DNA of 64,000 nucleotides from Arthrobacter_B sp038069765 (GTDB lineage: Bacteria > Actinomycetota > Actinomycetes > Actinomycetales > Micrococcaceae). Within the stretch, counting starts at the first letter, position 1; each line of letters starts with the position of its first letter. Positions 41,895 to 50,424 of the stretch are shown here, piece by piece. Under the pieces are notes generated by a model that saw only the letters and a program-made list of their open reading frames with translations, searched no databases and had not been told where the DNA came from. The DNA lies in assembly GCF_038069765.1 (NCBI RefSeq), contig NZ_JBBPFS010000008.1, positions 96,719 through 160,718 of the forward strand, in the 5' to 3' direction. The position numbers and the translations under genes were made by a program.

Positions 41895-41947
41895 GGTGCG
41901 GTGAAGGGGCAGGCCAGTCCTATACCTTCACCGCACCTTCCGTCCCC
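41895..41947 (+). terminator. Long-stem hairpin after the Excalibur gene
   Basis: GGTGCGGTGAAGG (41895-41907) and CCTTCACCGCACC (41935-41947) are perfectly complementary over 13 bp with a 27-nt loop. A T tract is missing (TTCCGTCCCC follows), so termination is likely but not certain. The remaining ~135 bp to 42083 hold no gene. Confidence 0.6.
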
Positions 41948-42083
41948 TGATGAACTGCCGCTGCAGGATGAAGCAGCAGATAATTCCGGGAACGGCCGAC
42001 GGCTTTAATGAGCACAAGGTTAATTAGTGCAAGGCACTGCAAATTGGCAGCGTTATTGGCAGGGATTTATTCCTGCACCCGCA

Positions 42084-42164
42084 TGCTAGGCTCCTCCCTG
42101 TAAGAGTGTTGTTTTATCGGGGGATAGCTACACTCGCATTCCCCTGTTTTTCGGGGGAAAAACT
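42084..42164 (+). promoter_or_regulatory. Promoter and structured leader of the first TcaA-like gene
   Basis: An extended -10 TGCTAGGCT (42084-42092) precedes a leader in which GGGGG (42119-42123), CCCC (42141-42144) and GGGGG (42153-42157, the Shine-Dalgarno) alternate. The C-run can pair with either G-run, so one fold hides and the other frees the ribosome-binding site. The same plan and much of the sequence recur before the paralogue at 50425. Confidence 0.5.
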
Positions 42165-44240
42165 TTGTCCAGTTTCTGCATGTCCTGCGGCGCCAAGCTC
42201 CAGCCGGAATGGAAATTCTGCGGTTCATGCCGCGAACCTGTTCCCCGCGATGATGCCGCCCCGAGCGGGCCCGCTGTCCGGGAGACCGGGACCGCAGCGG
42301 TCACCGGGCATCAGACGCCCGCCGCCGGTTCTGCCGCCGCCGGTCCCGCCGCCGCCGACACCGCCGACGGATTCAAGAAACCCAGCCGCAGGGTCATCAT
42401 CAGCGTCGGCGTGCTCCTGACCCTGGCCGCGGCCGGCATCGGCGGCTACTTCTACGTCCAGAATATGATCCGCGGCGGCGCCGGTTCGGCCGAATCCGCC
42501 GCCGAGAAGCTGATCGAGGCCGTGGAGGACAAAGACCTGGTGGGCGTTTTCACCATGGTGCCCCCGCAGGAACGCGATGCCTTGCAGCGTGTCCGGGAAG
42601 CCGCCGAAGAGCAGGCCGAAGACCACGGCGTCATGGACGCTTTCGCGAAGGTTTCCGACGGCGATTCCGGCGGGGAGAACGGGATGGACCTTTCCCTGGA
42701 CGGCATCGACATCAGCCTCGGCGGCGCGCAGCCCGTCGTGACGGAAATTGATGAGCACCTGGCCATGGTCAATTTCAGCAGCGGAGAACTGCGGGTGCAG
42801 ATTGATCCCGATCAGACCACAGGCGCCATCCGGAGCGCCTTCGAAGCCGGCGGGGATATGGACGCCGTCGACGAATCCACCCCCTTTGCCTCCATGGGCG
42901 TCAACAACTCGGGCCTGACCCTGATGGCCACGGAATCAGACGGGCGCTGGTACATCAGCCCGCTCTACTCCGGCCTGGAATTCTCCCAGCAGTTCACGAG
43001 CAGCTCCCGGGGATACGTCCCGGGTGAGCCGGCGCCCGGCAGCGACAGCCCCGGCGACGCCGCCCGCAACGCCGTGTCGGTGCTTCCGCAGCTGGTCTCC
43101 GGCGGCAGCGTCATGCCGCTGGCTCCGTACCTTTCCAGCTATGAGGCCAACGCCCTGCATTACTACGGCGGGCTGATCGACGGTGTCCTGGGCGGTTCCT
43201 CCGGCAGCGGCGAGTTCCTCCTGGGCGAGGTGTCCTTCCGCGACGGCGATAAGGACGGCAACCGGACCAAGGCCGTAATGGAAAAAGTCACGGTGGAAAA
43301 CGAGTACGGCGACCGGTTCACCCTGACCTCCAACTGCGTCATGGAGGACGGCGAGGAACAGATGTGCTCCAACGGTTCCGGCTACGGACTGCGGTACGGC
43401 GGCTCTCCGGAACCGGACGGCCTGAGCCTGCTGAACTCCTCAACGGAGTGGAGCCTCACCACGGTCAAGGAAGACGGCAAATACAAGGTCAGCCTGCTGG
43501 ATTCCGCCGCAGACTGGGCCGTGGGCTGGGTCCGGTCGCTGAGCAGGGAACAGGCGCTGGCGCTGATGGACCTAGCCCGCAGCGAAGACTCCTCGGGGGA
43601 ACTGTCCATCGGCGAGGAAACCGACGTGGCTTTCAACTCCGCCGGCTACGCGGTGAAAACGGTGAAGCTGCAGGAGAAGCAGCGTCTTGAGATCCTGGGC
43701 AATTACGGCCGGGCCCACGTGTACCCGGCCGGAAGCGGAGCGCGGCTGGTGACGCTCGGCGGCAACGCCGATCCTGCGGAGCTGGAGGCGGGCGAGTACA
43801 AACTGGTCATCTTTGCCGGCAACGACTGGAGTGAGAAGTTCGCCGACGAAGGCAGCGGCGTGCAGTATTCGGAGGCGGTGAAGGTCTCGAAATACGTCAG
43901 CCCGCCCCGGATTGAAGGCTCGGACTACGACTACAGCGGCAGCATCTACACCGAATACAACCGGAACTCCACTGACGAAGTTGAGCTGCAGGTGCCCGAG
44001 GGCAACAACGTTGAACTCGTCGTCACCATTACCGATCTGTATTCCAGCGGCTCGAATTCCACGGGAGTCCTCATTCTCACCCTCGACGGAAACCGGTACC
44101 AGGTGCCGGTCACAGGGGCCGACGTCGAACAGGTCATTCCCTACCCCGCAGGTTCCGAAACCCAGATTATGGGTCTGGAGCTGGACATGGGCGGCAAATA
44201 CGGGTCCGTCAGTTATTCACTTGAATTTGTTCGTAAATAG
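42165..44240 (+). CDS. Zinc-ribbon membrane-anchored TcaA/YvbJ-like protein, paralogue A
   Basis: A TTG start with GGGGG 7 nt upstream gives 691 residues. Cys5, Cys8, Cys19 and Cys22 (FCMSCG ... FCGSC) form a cytoplasmic zinc ribbon. One membrane segment (about 77-97, after KKPSRR) places the ~590-residue remainder outside. The first outside part (GGAGSAESAAEKLIEAVEDK) resembles the TcaA/YvbJ domain order; the C-terminal ~150 residues look like a beta-sandwich (YVSPPRIEGSDYDYSG, EVELQVPEGNNVELVVTITD). The protein at 50425 is a full-length paralogue. TcaA proteins in Firmicutes are linked to cell-wall antibiotic responses, so an envelope-sensing or assembly role is possible (inference). It heads a tightly spaced gene cluster. 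Confidence 0.8.
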   Translation: MSSFCMSCGAKLQPEWKFCGSCREPVPRDDAAPSGPAVRETGTAAVTGHQTPAAGSAAAGPAAADTADGFKKPSRRVIISVGVLLTLAAAGIGGYFYVQNMIRGGAGSAESAAEKLIEAVEDKDLVGVFTMVPPQERDALQRVREAAEEQAEDHGVMDAFAKVSDGDSGGENGMDLSLDGIDISLGGAQPVVTEIDEHLAMVNFSSGELRVQIDPDQTTGAIRSAFEAGGDMDAVDESTPFASMGVNNSGLTLMATESDGRWYISPLYSGLEFSQQFTSSSRGYVPGEPAPGSDSPGDAARNAVSVLPQLVSGGSVMPLAPYLSSYEANALHYYGGLIDGVLGGSSGSGEFLLGEVSFRDGDKDGNRTKAVMEKVTVENEYGDRFTLTSNCVMEDGEEQMCSNGSGYGLRYGGSPEPDGLSLLNSSTEWSLTTVKEDGKYKVSLLDSAADWAVGWVRSLSREQALALMDLARSEDSSGELSIGEETDVAFNSAGYAVKTVKLQEKQRLEILGNYGRAHVYPAGSGARLVTLGGNADPAELEAGEYKLVIFAGNDWSEKFADEGSGVQYSEAVKVSKYVSPPRIEGSDYDYSGSIYTEYNRNSTDEVELQVPEGNNVELVVTITDLYSSGSNSTGVLILTLDGNRYQVPVTGADVEQVIPYPAGSETQIMGLELDMGGKYGSVSYSLEFVRK

Positions 44241-44282
44241 GCCGCGGCCTGCGATCGACATCCATCACAAAAGGGAAGTGTT

Positions 44283-46334
44283 ATGAAATTCTGCGTTCAA
44301 TGCGGACAACAGCTGGCACCGGAAGCACGCTTTTGCGTCAGCTGCGGTACGCCGGCGCCATCCGGCGATACGACGACGGCGGCGGCTTCCGCAGCCGGGG
44401 CGCCGACCCGGGCGGAGGCCCTGCGGCAGCCTGAATTTGCTGCTGCCGGTGCCGTCCATGAGGGCGGACACGGGCACGGCACGGCCGGCGGCGCTTCGGA
44501 GACGCAACCGGCTCCGGCCGCAGCACCACAGAAGTCCAACGGGGCATTTGCCGGCATTCCGGTGAGTGACTATGTCCGGGACGGCATTGCCGCCCTGGCG
44601 CTGATCATCTCGCTGTTCATGGTCTGGATGATCGACGGCGATTCGGTCTTCGGCTACGGCTCCTACGAGGAGTCCCGTGCGGGCACCCGTGTGGACGTCA
44701 TCCTGATCACCCTGGTCAGCCTGCTGTCGCTGAGCATCAGCTACATCTGGCGCGCCGGCGTCTTCGGGCCCAGCGTCGGCTACCGCAAGATCCAGGACCT
44801 GAAGCTCCTGGCCAACATTCCGTACTTCCTTTTGGTGCTGGTTTACGTAGCCCTGCACCTGATCACGTCCCGAACCTTTGAGCAGAGCTCCTTTGGCACG
44901 CTCGGTCCGGCCATGGCCTTCGGCCTGGCCGGAGCTGTGCTGGCGGCGCAGCCGCGGCGCGGGGAAATTGCTCCCGGAAACGTTGACGAGTCCCGCAACC
45001 AGCGCTGGATTTACGTCAGCTTCGGTGTTGCGGCGCTGGCAGCCGCGGTGGCCCTGGTCCAGATCATCCGGTACTGGGTGGCCATGGGCGATGCCGGTTC
45101 CGGTACCACCGGCTGGGGAATCCTGGCCACCGTGATGGCCCTGGCCAGCGCAGCCGTCCTGGTCTTCATCGCACTGCAGGTTCACAAGCGTTCGGACCGT
45201 TGGCGTTCAGCGGGCGTGGTCCTGGCCTTCGGCGCTGCGTTCCTTTCACTGGTGGCACTCTTTGAAGACCAGACGCTGCTGAACCTGAGCCTCAACTCCA
45301 TCTCTCCCGGGTTCTCCCTGATGTTCTGGATGGCCTTCGGGGCGGCCGTTTCCGCACCGTCCATTGCCCGCCTCACTGAAGGCTCGGCCGTGGCACCGAC
45401 CGATCCCCGCAGCCGGCTGCAGCCGTGGCTGCTCCTGGCCGCCGGGTTCAGCGCCGTCCTCACCATCGGTGCGGCGATTGGCCTGATCACCGAAGTCACC
45501 AGCGACTACTCCGACGGCTATGTTCCTGAGGTCCTCGCCCTGTTCTTCGGACTGCTGCTGACTGCGGGCGCTGTGGTGACTCTGCGGTTGATGGCCAAGG
45601 AGCCCCGCTCCGCCTACATCATCCCCACCGGCTACGCCGGGCTGCTGTTTGTTCTGGGCCTGGTGCTCATGATCGTCTGGGCCGTTCAGCATGAGGGCCA
45701 CCTCGGCGCGGTCATCATGCTGCTGGCGTTCGTGGTTCCCGCAGCCATCCTTTCGGTTCTGTGGCTGCCGCGGGCTTCCCGTGAACATTTCAGGTCCCTG
45801 CCCGGCGGCAACGCCTCCGGAACGTCCGGCTTCACTTTTGCCGGTGCTCCCGCAGCGCAGCCCGCGCAGGCGCCGGTACAGCCGGCCGGCCAGACGCAGC
45901 CGGTTCAGCACGCTCCCCAGCAGGCACAGACCCAGCCGGCTCAGGCCGAGCACTCTCCCCAGCCGGCTCAGGCCGAGCACTCTCCCCAGCCGGCTCAGGC
46001 CGACTCCGGGGTCCAGTCCGAGGCGAAAGCTCAGCCTGACGTCAAGGCCGGGACCGCAGCCAAGGCGGAAACCCCCGCTGCAGCAGCCGAAGAGCACCAG
46101 CCCGGGCACACCGACGGGGCGGTAGCGCAGGCTGCCGATGCCGCCGGTTCGGAGCTGATGACTGAAGCGGCAAATCCGCAGACACCGCTGGCCCGTCTGC
46201 AGGAACTGGCGGCCAACCATCCGCAGACCCGCCCCGCCGTGGCGGCCAACCCGTCCACCTACCCGGCACTGCTGACCTGGCTTGGCCAGCTGGGTGACCC
46301 CGCAGTGGACCAGGCACTGGCCCAGCGCAGCTGA
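44283..46334 (+). CDS. Zinc-ribbon multi-pass membrane protein with LRV-like C-terminal module
   Basis: The 683-residue protein has a zinc ribbon (Cys4, Cys7, Cys18, Cys21), an Ala-rich linker, then ~11-12 membrane segments (about residues 100-510, starting VRDGIAALALIISLFMVWM). A Gln/Pro/Ala-rich cytoplasmic tail contains QPAQAEHSP repeats (about 555-580). The last ~50 residues are a helical LRV-like module also found in the protein encoded at 14223-14579. The membrane part is not a transporter family I recognise. AAGGGAAG precedes the ATG, 42 nt after the upstream gene; the stop overlaps the next ATG by 1 nt. Both soluble ends appear cytoplasmic, suggesting a scaffold (inference). Confidence 0.8.
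   Translation: MKFCVQCGQQLAPEARFCVSCGTPAPSGDTTTAAASAAGAPTRAEALRQPEFAAAGAVHEGGHGHGTAGGASETQPAPAAAPQKSNGAFAGIPVSDYVRDGIAALALIISLFMVWMIDGDSVFGYGSYEESRAGTRVDVILITLVSLLSLSISYIWRAGVFGPSVGYRKIQDLKLLANIPYFLLVLVYVALHLITSRTFEQSSFGTLGPAMAFGLAGAVLAAQPRRGEIAPGNVDESRNQRWIYVSFGVAALAAAVALVQIIRYWVAMGDAGSGTTGWGILATVMALASAAVLVFIALQVHKRSDRWRSAGVVLAFGAAFLSLVALFEDQTLLNLSLNSISPGFSLMFWMAFGAAVSAPSIARLTEGSAVAPTDPRSRLQPWLLLAAGFSAVLTIGAAIGLITEVTSDYSDGYVPEVLALFFGLLLTAGAVVTLRLMAKEPRSAYIIPTGYAGLLFVLGLVLMIVWAVQHEGHLGAVIMLLAFVVPAAILSVLWLPRASREHFRSLPGGNASGTSGFTFAGAPAAQPAQAPVQPAGQTQPVQHAPQQAQTQPAQAEHSPQPAQAEHSPQPAQADSGVQSEAKAQPDVKAGTAAKAETPAAAAEEHQPGHTDGAVAQAADAAGSELMTEAANPQTPLARLQELAANHPQTRPAVAANPSTYPALLTWLGQLGDPAVDQALAQRS
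45933..46003. repeat. 27-bp in-frame tandem repeat (2.6 copies)
   Basis: The units start at 45933, 45960 and 45987 (the last is partial). Each encodes nine residues of the QPAQAEHSP type in the linker of the multi-pass zinc-ribbon protein. The in-frame length lets copy number vary without breaking the gene. Confidence 0.9.
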
Positions 46335-47380
46335 TGAAAAAGCTGGCGGCCGGCGTGCTTCTGGCAGGGATGTTTTTGACGGGTTGCTCGCCCGTCCCTG
46401 CCGCTGAAGACAGCACGCCGTCCGCCGGCCGCGGCCCGCAGCAAACAACGGCAACACCGCACACGACGGCAACCTCCTACCCGCCGGCTCCGCCTGCGCC
46501 GGCTGCCGAGGCCGGCGACAGACTGGCACCGCTTATCGGCGCCAAAGCGGGGAGGGCCGCGCATGTGGTCCTGCTCGGGGACTCCTTTGCATCCGGTGAA
46601 GGCGCCGGCTCCTATGAACCGGTCGACGGCGTCGCGGAGAGTCGCTGCCACCGCAGCTCGGAGTCGCTGGCAGCGGCCGCAGCGGGAACCCGAGCGGACG
46701 GCTCAGCCATTGTTCTCCACAACTTCGCGTGCTCCCGCGCGCGCATCTCCGCACTGGAATCAACGCAGCCGGTGGAGGGGCACGGCTCCGGGGGAGTGCC
46801 GGCGCAGCTGGAGCAGACGGCAGGAATCCGTCCGGATCTTGTCCTGCTCTATCTGGGCGGCAACGATCTGGGTTTCGCGGACCTGCTGCAGGCGTGCATC
46901 GCCGATACAGCTCCGTGCGGCCAGGACCCGGGACTTCGGGAGGACACCGAGCAAAGGCTGCACCAGCTGCGTCCCGAACTCGAGGACATGTACCGGAAGC
47001 TGGGCGCTGCTGTCCGCTCCCCGGTGCTCGTTCTGCCCTATCCGCGGATGTTCGACGCCGGTGCGGGGGACTGCGGGCGGCTGACCGGCGGGGAACAGGC
47101 TTTCGGGCTGGAGGTGACCGACGCCTTGAACGGGACGATCGAGCAGTCGGTGCTGGGAGCCGGGCTTCCGAACGTGCGGTACGTCGATGCCTTGGAAGAC
47201 TCCTTTGCCCGGCGGGGTGCCTGCAGCACGGATCCGCTGGTCACGACGGCCCGCATCGGACCGCTCCTGGGTGCAGCGGCCTCCGCTGCCGCATCCCAGG
47301 AAATACTGCATCCCACCGCGGAAGGCTACCGGGTTCTGACTGCGGACCTCCTGCAGTGGCTGGAAGAACATCCGGCCTAG
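46334..47380 (+). CDS. Secreted SGNH/GDSL-hydrolase lipoprotein
   Basis: The 348-residue protein has a lipoprotein signal (MKKLAAGVLLAGMFLTGC, Cys18), a Thr/Pro-rich linker and an SGNH hydrolase domain from about residue 62. Block I is LLGDSFASGEGAG (Ser84), the Asn block is LGGNDLGF and block V is HPTAEGYR (His326). Four further Cys probably form disulphides, as in extracellular SGNH esterases of actinobacteria. It would act on an ester, such as an acyl or acetyl group, in the cell envelope. Its ATG overlaps the stop of the multi-pass zinc-ribbon gene, so the two are coupled, which ties this enzyme to the zinc-ribbon proteins. Confidence 0.88.
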   Translation: MKKLAAGVLLAGMFLTGCSPVPAAEDSTPSAGRGPQQTTATPHTTATSYPPAPPAPAAEAGDRLAPLIGAKAGRAAHVVLLGDSFASGEGAGSYEPVDGVAESRCHRSSESLAAAAAGTRADGSAIVLHNFACSRARISALESTQPVEGHGSGGVPAQLEQTAGIRPDLVLLYLGGNDLGFADLLQACIADTAPCGQDPGLREDTEQRLHQLRPELEDMYRKLGAAVRSPVLVLPYPRMFDAGAGDCGRLTGGEQAFGLEVTDALNGTIEQSVLGAGLPNVRYVDALEDSFARRGACSTDPLVTTARIGPLLGAAASAAASQEILHPTAEGYRVLTADLLQWLEEHPA

Positions 47381-47439
47381 CGCCGGCGACGCGGCGAACC
47401 GCAGCTTGAGACAACGCTTTGATCCATTGGAAGGAAAAC

Positions 47440-48963
47440 ATGAAGTGTTCAGCATGCGGGGAACCGCAGGAGTCCGGAGTCAGCTTCTGCACTAACTGCG
47501 GGACGGCGGCCCCAGCGGCATCAGCGGCTGCCCCGCCGCCGCCACCGGCAGCACCCGCACCTCCCGGGCCTCCCGCCCGGCACGATCCGCAGCCGGTGCC
47601 GCAGCCCGGAATGCAGGGCGATCCGAAGTCTTCGAAAAAACGCCGGACCCCGCTTATAGTCGCCGGGTCCGTCATCCTGGCGGCGGCGCTGGCTGCCGGC
47701 GTCTATGTGTGGGAACCCTGGAATGACCAGACGGAAGCAGCCGGGGCTGTGCCGTCGCCGTCATCCTCCGCTTCAGCGTCCGCCAAGGCCAGCCCCAGCT
47801 CTACGGCCAAGTCCACCCCGAGCGCCTCTCCGAGCGGTTCAGCCAGCGCATCGCCGTCGTCGGGTTCCTCGGCAGCGGCCAAGGCAACGGACAGCATTCC
47901 GCTCTCCGGCTTCAACCCGTCGACGTCCGAAGTCCGCGACGGCATGGTGGTGTACCGGACGTCCAACGGGGTTTCCGCCCACGTCCCGGGCGAATCCATA
48001 GCGCGTACGTACCCGCTGCCCGCGGCGCCGTCCGGCCAAGAAGTATCCGGCAGCACCCTCGACATCATCGGCACCGGCGAAGCACCGAAGCTGGCAGCTC
48101 TGGTGGAAATCCGCACCCCGGCCTCCGGGCTGGACCCGGAGCAGTACGCAACGGTGCTGCGCACCTATGACGACAAAAAGACGGCGCCGCTGGCGGAAGC
48201 ACCAGTCACGGGAACCGAGCACGACGACTTCCACGAGCTGACCCTGCACGGAAGCAGCGACGGTTCGATCGCACTGGAAAGCGAGTCGTACAGCGAGCCG
48301 TCGGTGCGGTTCTTCAACGCCGCGCTCGAGCAGGTCGGCGAAGGCGCCGGGCTGTTCACCGCGCACCACGGCACGACGGTGATTCTGTCCGACCGGAACG
48401 ACGACTGCCTGATCTCGGCCTGGAGCACCGCTACGGGCGCCAAGCTGTGGGAAAACAACTACGGCACGGTGACGTACCCGAGCTGTTCGGCGGCGCTGGA
48501 CGCCGGCGGCCTCACGGTGGCGGTGAACGGCAACGAAGACTTCGTTGCCGTCGTCGACCCGGCCAGCGGAGCACTGCGCACCCAGCTCACCGGCGCCCAA
48601 AGCGTGAAGTTCGATTCGGCCGGACCGCTGGCGGTTGTCGAGTATGGAACCTCCGATGCCACCCTGCCGGCGCTGCGCGTCTATGACACCACCACCTGGG
48701 CCTCCACCCTGGAGGTGACCAGCGAACAGGGCGAGGCACTGAACCTGCAGACGCTGTATCTGTTCGGCTCCAAGCTCTACATCGAAAACACCGACGAGCA
48801 GCCGGTCCTGGATGCCCTGACCGGTGAAAAGCTGGCGGCCGACTGGAAGGTGCGGCCCGCCGGGGCCGTCAGCGCCGACTGGACCCTCGTGACCGATGAG
48901 AGCGACGGAACGTACTCCCTTGAAGCCAATGACAACGGCATCTATCCGGGACCGTGGTGGTAA
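47440..48963 (+). CDS. Zinc-ribbon membrane-anchored protein with outside beta-propeller-like domain
   Basis: ATG 47440 (GGAAGG 8 nt upstream) gives 507 residues. Cys3, Cys6, Cys17 and Cys20 form the zinc ribbon. A Pro-rich linker, a membrane segment (about 71-91, after SKKRR) and a Ser/Ala-rich stretch (95-145) lead to a ~360-residue outside domain. It has repeated short strands such as LISAWSTATGAKLWENNYG and VAVVDPASGALRTQLTG, the pattern of PQQ/YncE-type beta-propellers that bind ligands or proteins. No enzyme motif was seen. It starts 59 nt after the SGNH gene and ends 3 nt before the next zinc-ribbon gene. Confidence 0.8.
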   Translation: MKCSACGEPQESGVSFCTNCGTAAPAASAAAPPPPPAAPAPPGPPARHDPQPVPQPGMQGDPKSSKKRRTPLIVAGSVILAAALAAGVYVWEPWNDQTEAAGAVPSPSSSASASAKASPSSTAKSTPSASPSGSASASPSSGSSAAAKATDSIPLSGFNPSTSEVRDGMVVYRTSNGVSAHVPGESIARTYPLPAAPSGQEVSGSTLDIIGTGEAPKLAALVEIRTPASGLDPEQYATVLRTYDDKKTAPLAEAPVTGTEHDDFHELTLHGSSDGSIALESESYSEPSVRFFNAALEQVGEGAGLFTAHHGTTVILSDRNDDCLISAWSTATGAKLWENNYGTVTYPSCSAALDAGGLTVAVNGNEDFVAVVDPASGALRTQLTGAQSVKFDSAGPLAVVEYGTSDATLPALRVYDTTTWASTLEVTSEQGEALNLQTLYLFGSKLYIENTDEQPVLDALTGEKLAADWKVRPAGAVSADWTLVTDESDGTYSLEANDNGIYPGPWW

Positions 48964-48966
48964 CCG

Positions 48967-50235
48967 ATGAATCCTGAAACAAACACACCGGGGCAGTTCT
49001 GCGCCCGCTGCGGCCAGCAGCTGCCCGCCGCCGCACGGTTCTGCCGGGCCTGCGGCGCTCCGGCGGAGACTCTTCCGCCGGAGACCGATTCCTCGCCGGC
49101 CACGGAGGCTTTTGCAGCCACGGAGGCCTTCCCGGCGGCGCAGACTCCCGCAGCTCCGGCGCCGCCCGCTGCACCGGAGACCATCACGGCATGGGCCGCA
49201 GACGTTACCGGGGAACCGGAGCAGGCCTGGACCGACGGCGGCACCGGCACCGACGACGACGACGACGAGAAGCAGCGCCGGTCGCCCTGGCTGGTGACCG
49301 CCATGATTGCGGCAGTTGTTCTGGTGCTCGGCGCCGGTGCCTACTTTGGCTACGGATACCTCACCTCCGGCGACGAACCCGGTTCGCACCAGGCGGTTGC
49401 CACCCGGCAACCCTCGCCGTCCGCGGCTTCGGCCACGGCAGCTCCCACCCCCGCCGAAACGCCACCGGCAAAGGCCACGGCTTCGGCCTCGCCGTCGTCG
49501 TCGTCGTCACCAACTTCCTCCCCGCGGCCGACGGCGACAGCCGGTCCGCCGTCCGGAAACACCGGAAGCTACGGGGCCGCGGGATGGGACACCGGGGCGC
49601 TGAACGCCGCGTACTGCCAGCACGACGGCGAATTTGTCACCGTGGCGGACTCACCCAAATTCCAGGGCATCATCTGCATGCGCAACGGAGGCATGGTCTA
49701 CCGCGGCCTGGACAAGAGCAACGGGCTGACGATGAGCACCGGAGCCCAGAAAACTCCCACCGGCTATGCCGGGGTGCTGGGCAACACCCGTTACGAGATC
49801 AGCCCGGCGGCCTTCACGATTACCCTGAACGGCGACGTGATCGCCAGCGACAAGGTCACCACCTACGTCACGCCGGACCAGGACCCGTTCCGGCCCGGAG
49901 ACCTGGGCCTGGCGAAGCCGATCGACTATCCGCAGTGCGACGGTTCAGCCGCCGTGCTGCTGGTGAGCAGCTTCGGTGCGGCGAACGCTGCCGCGGAGAT
50001 CAAAGTGCAGCTTGAGCAGCACCCCGGCGCGCGATATCTGCGCACCGACCTGTCCTGCGACGGGTTCAACCGGACCTCCGATGACCGCGGAAACCGGGAG
50101 CCGATTTATGCCGCCTATCTGCCGGCGGGCAGTGACACTGCGTCGGTCTGCGCGATGGCGGAGGCGAATGGAACGTACGCGGTATGGCTGCAGAACGGTT
50201 TTACCCCCGAAGAGAGCCGGGTCAATTGTCCGTAG
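48967..50235 (+). CDS. Zinc-ribbon membrane-anchored protein with outside domain of unknown fold
   Basis: The 422-residue protein has a zinc ribbon (Cys12, Cys15, Cys26, Cys29), an Ala/Pro/Glu-rich linker, an acidic run (DDDDD, ~96-100) and a membrane segment (about 107-129). Then come a Ser/Thr/Pro-rich stretch and an outside domain (~210-422) with DSPKFQGIICMRNGGMVYRG, VLLVSSFGAANAAAEIKVQL and a terminal NGTYAVWLQNGF. Several Cys in the outside domain may pair. No family recognised. It starts 3 nt after the propeller gene and is followed by a terminator, so it closes the 42165-50235 transcription unit. Confidence 0.75.
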   Translation: MNPETNTPGQFCARCGQQLPAAARFCRACGAPAETLPPETDSSPATEAFAATEAFPAAQTPAAPAPPAAPETITAWAADVTGEPEQAWTDGGTGTDDDDDEKQRRSPWLVTAMIAAVVLVLGAGAYFGYGYLTSGDEPGSHQAVATRQPSPSAASATAAPTPAETPPAKATASASPSSSSSPTSSPRPTATAGPPSGNTGSYGAAGWDTGALNAAYCQHDGEFVTVADSPKFQGIICMRNGGMVYRGLDKSNGLTMSTGAQKTPTGYAGVLGNTRYEISPAAFTITLNGDVIASDKVTTYVTPDQDPFRPGDLGLAKPIDYPQCDGSAAVLLVSSFGAANAAAEIKVQLEQHPGARYLRTDLSCDGFNRTSDDRGNREPIYAAYLPAGSDTASVCAMAEANGTYAVWLQNGFTPEESRVNCP

Positions 50236-50278
50236 GGTAATTCGGGCCGAAGTCCGGACCGGCGGTTGATGGGAGAGA

Positions 50279-50316
50279 GCAGGCGCAGGCGTCATTATGC
50301 CCGTGCCTGCTTTTCC
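50279..50316 (+). terminator. Intrinsic terminator of the zinc-ribbon operon
   Basis: GCAGGCGCAGG (50279-50289) pairs with CCCGTGCCTGC (50300-50310) with one G-U and one A-C, followed by TTTTCC. It lies 43 nt after the stop of the 48967 gene and separates it from the last paralogue. Confidence 0.7.
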
Positions 50317-50342
50317 CGGCTTAAAGGGGCGGCCCTTTCGCA

Positions 50343-50424
50343 TGTTAGAATCCGGTAATTGCGTTGTTATTTCCGGGGGGATATTGCATTGCATTACCTC
50401 CCCGTGTAGATCTTGGGGGAATAA
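50343..50424 (+). promoter_or_regulatory. Promoter and structured leader of the second TcaA-like gene
   Basis: An extended -10 TGTTAGAAT (50343-50351) is followed by GGGGGG (50375-50380), CCTCCCC (50397-50403) and GGGGG (50415-50419, the Shine-Dalgarno). Order, spacing and flanking words (GCATG-TAG, GTTGTT, GGGGGATA, GCATT) match the leader at 42084-42164. The C-run can pair with the first or the second G-run, but not both. Confidence 0.5.
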
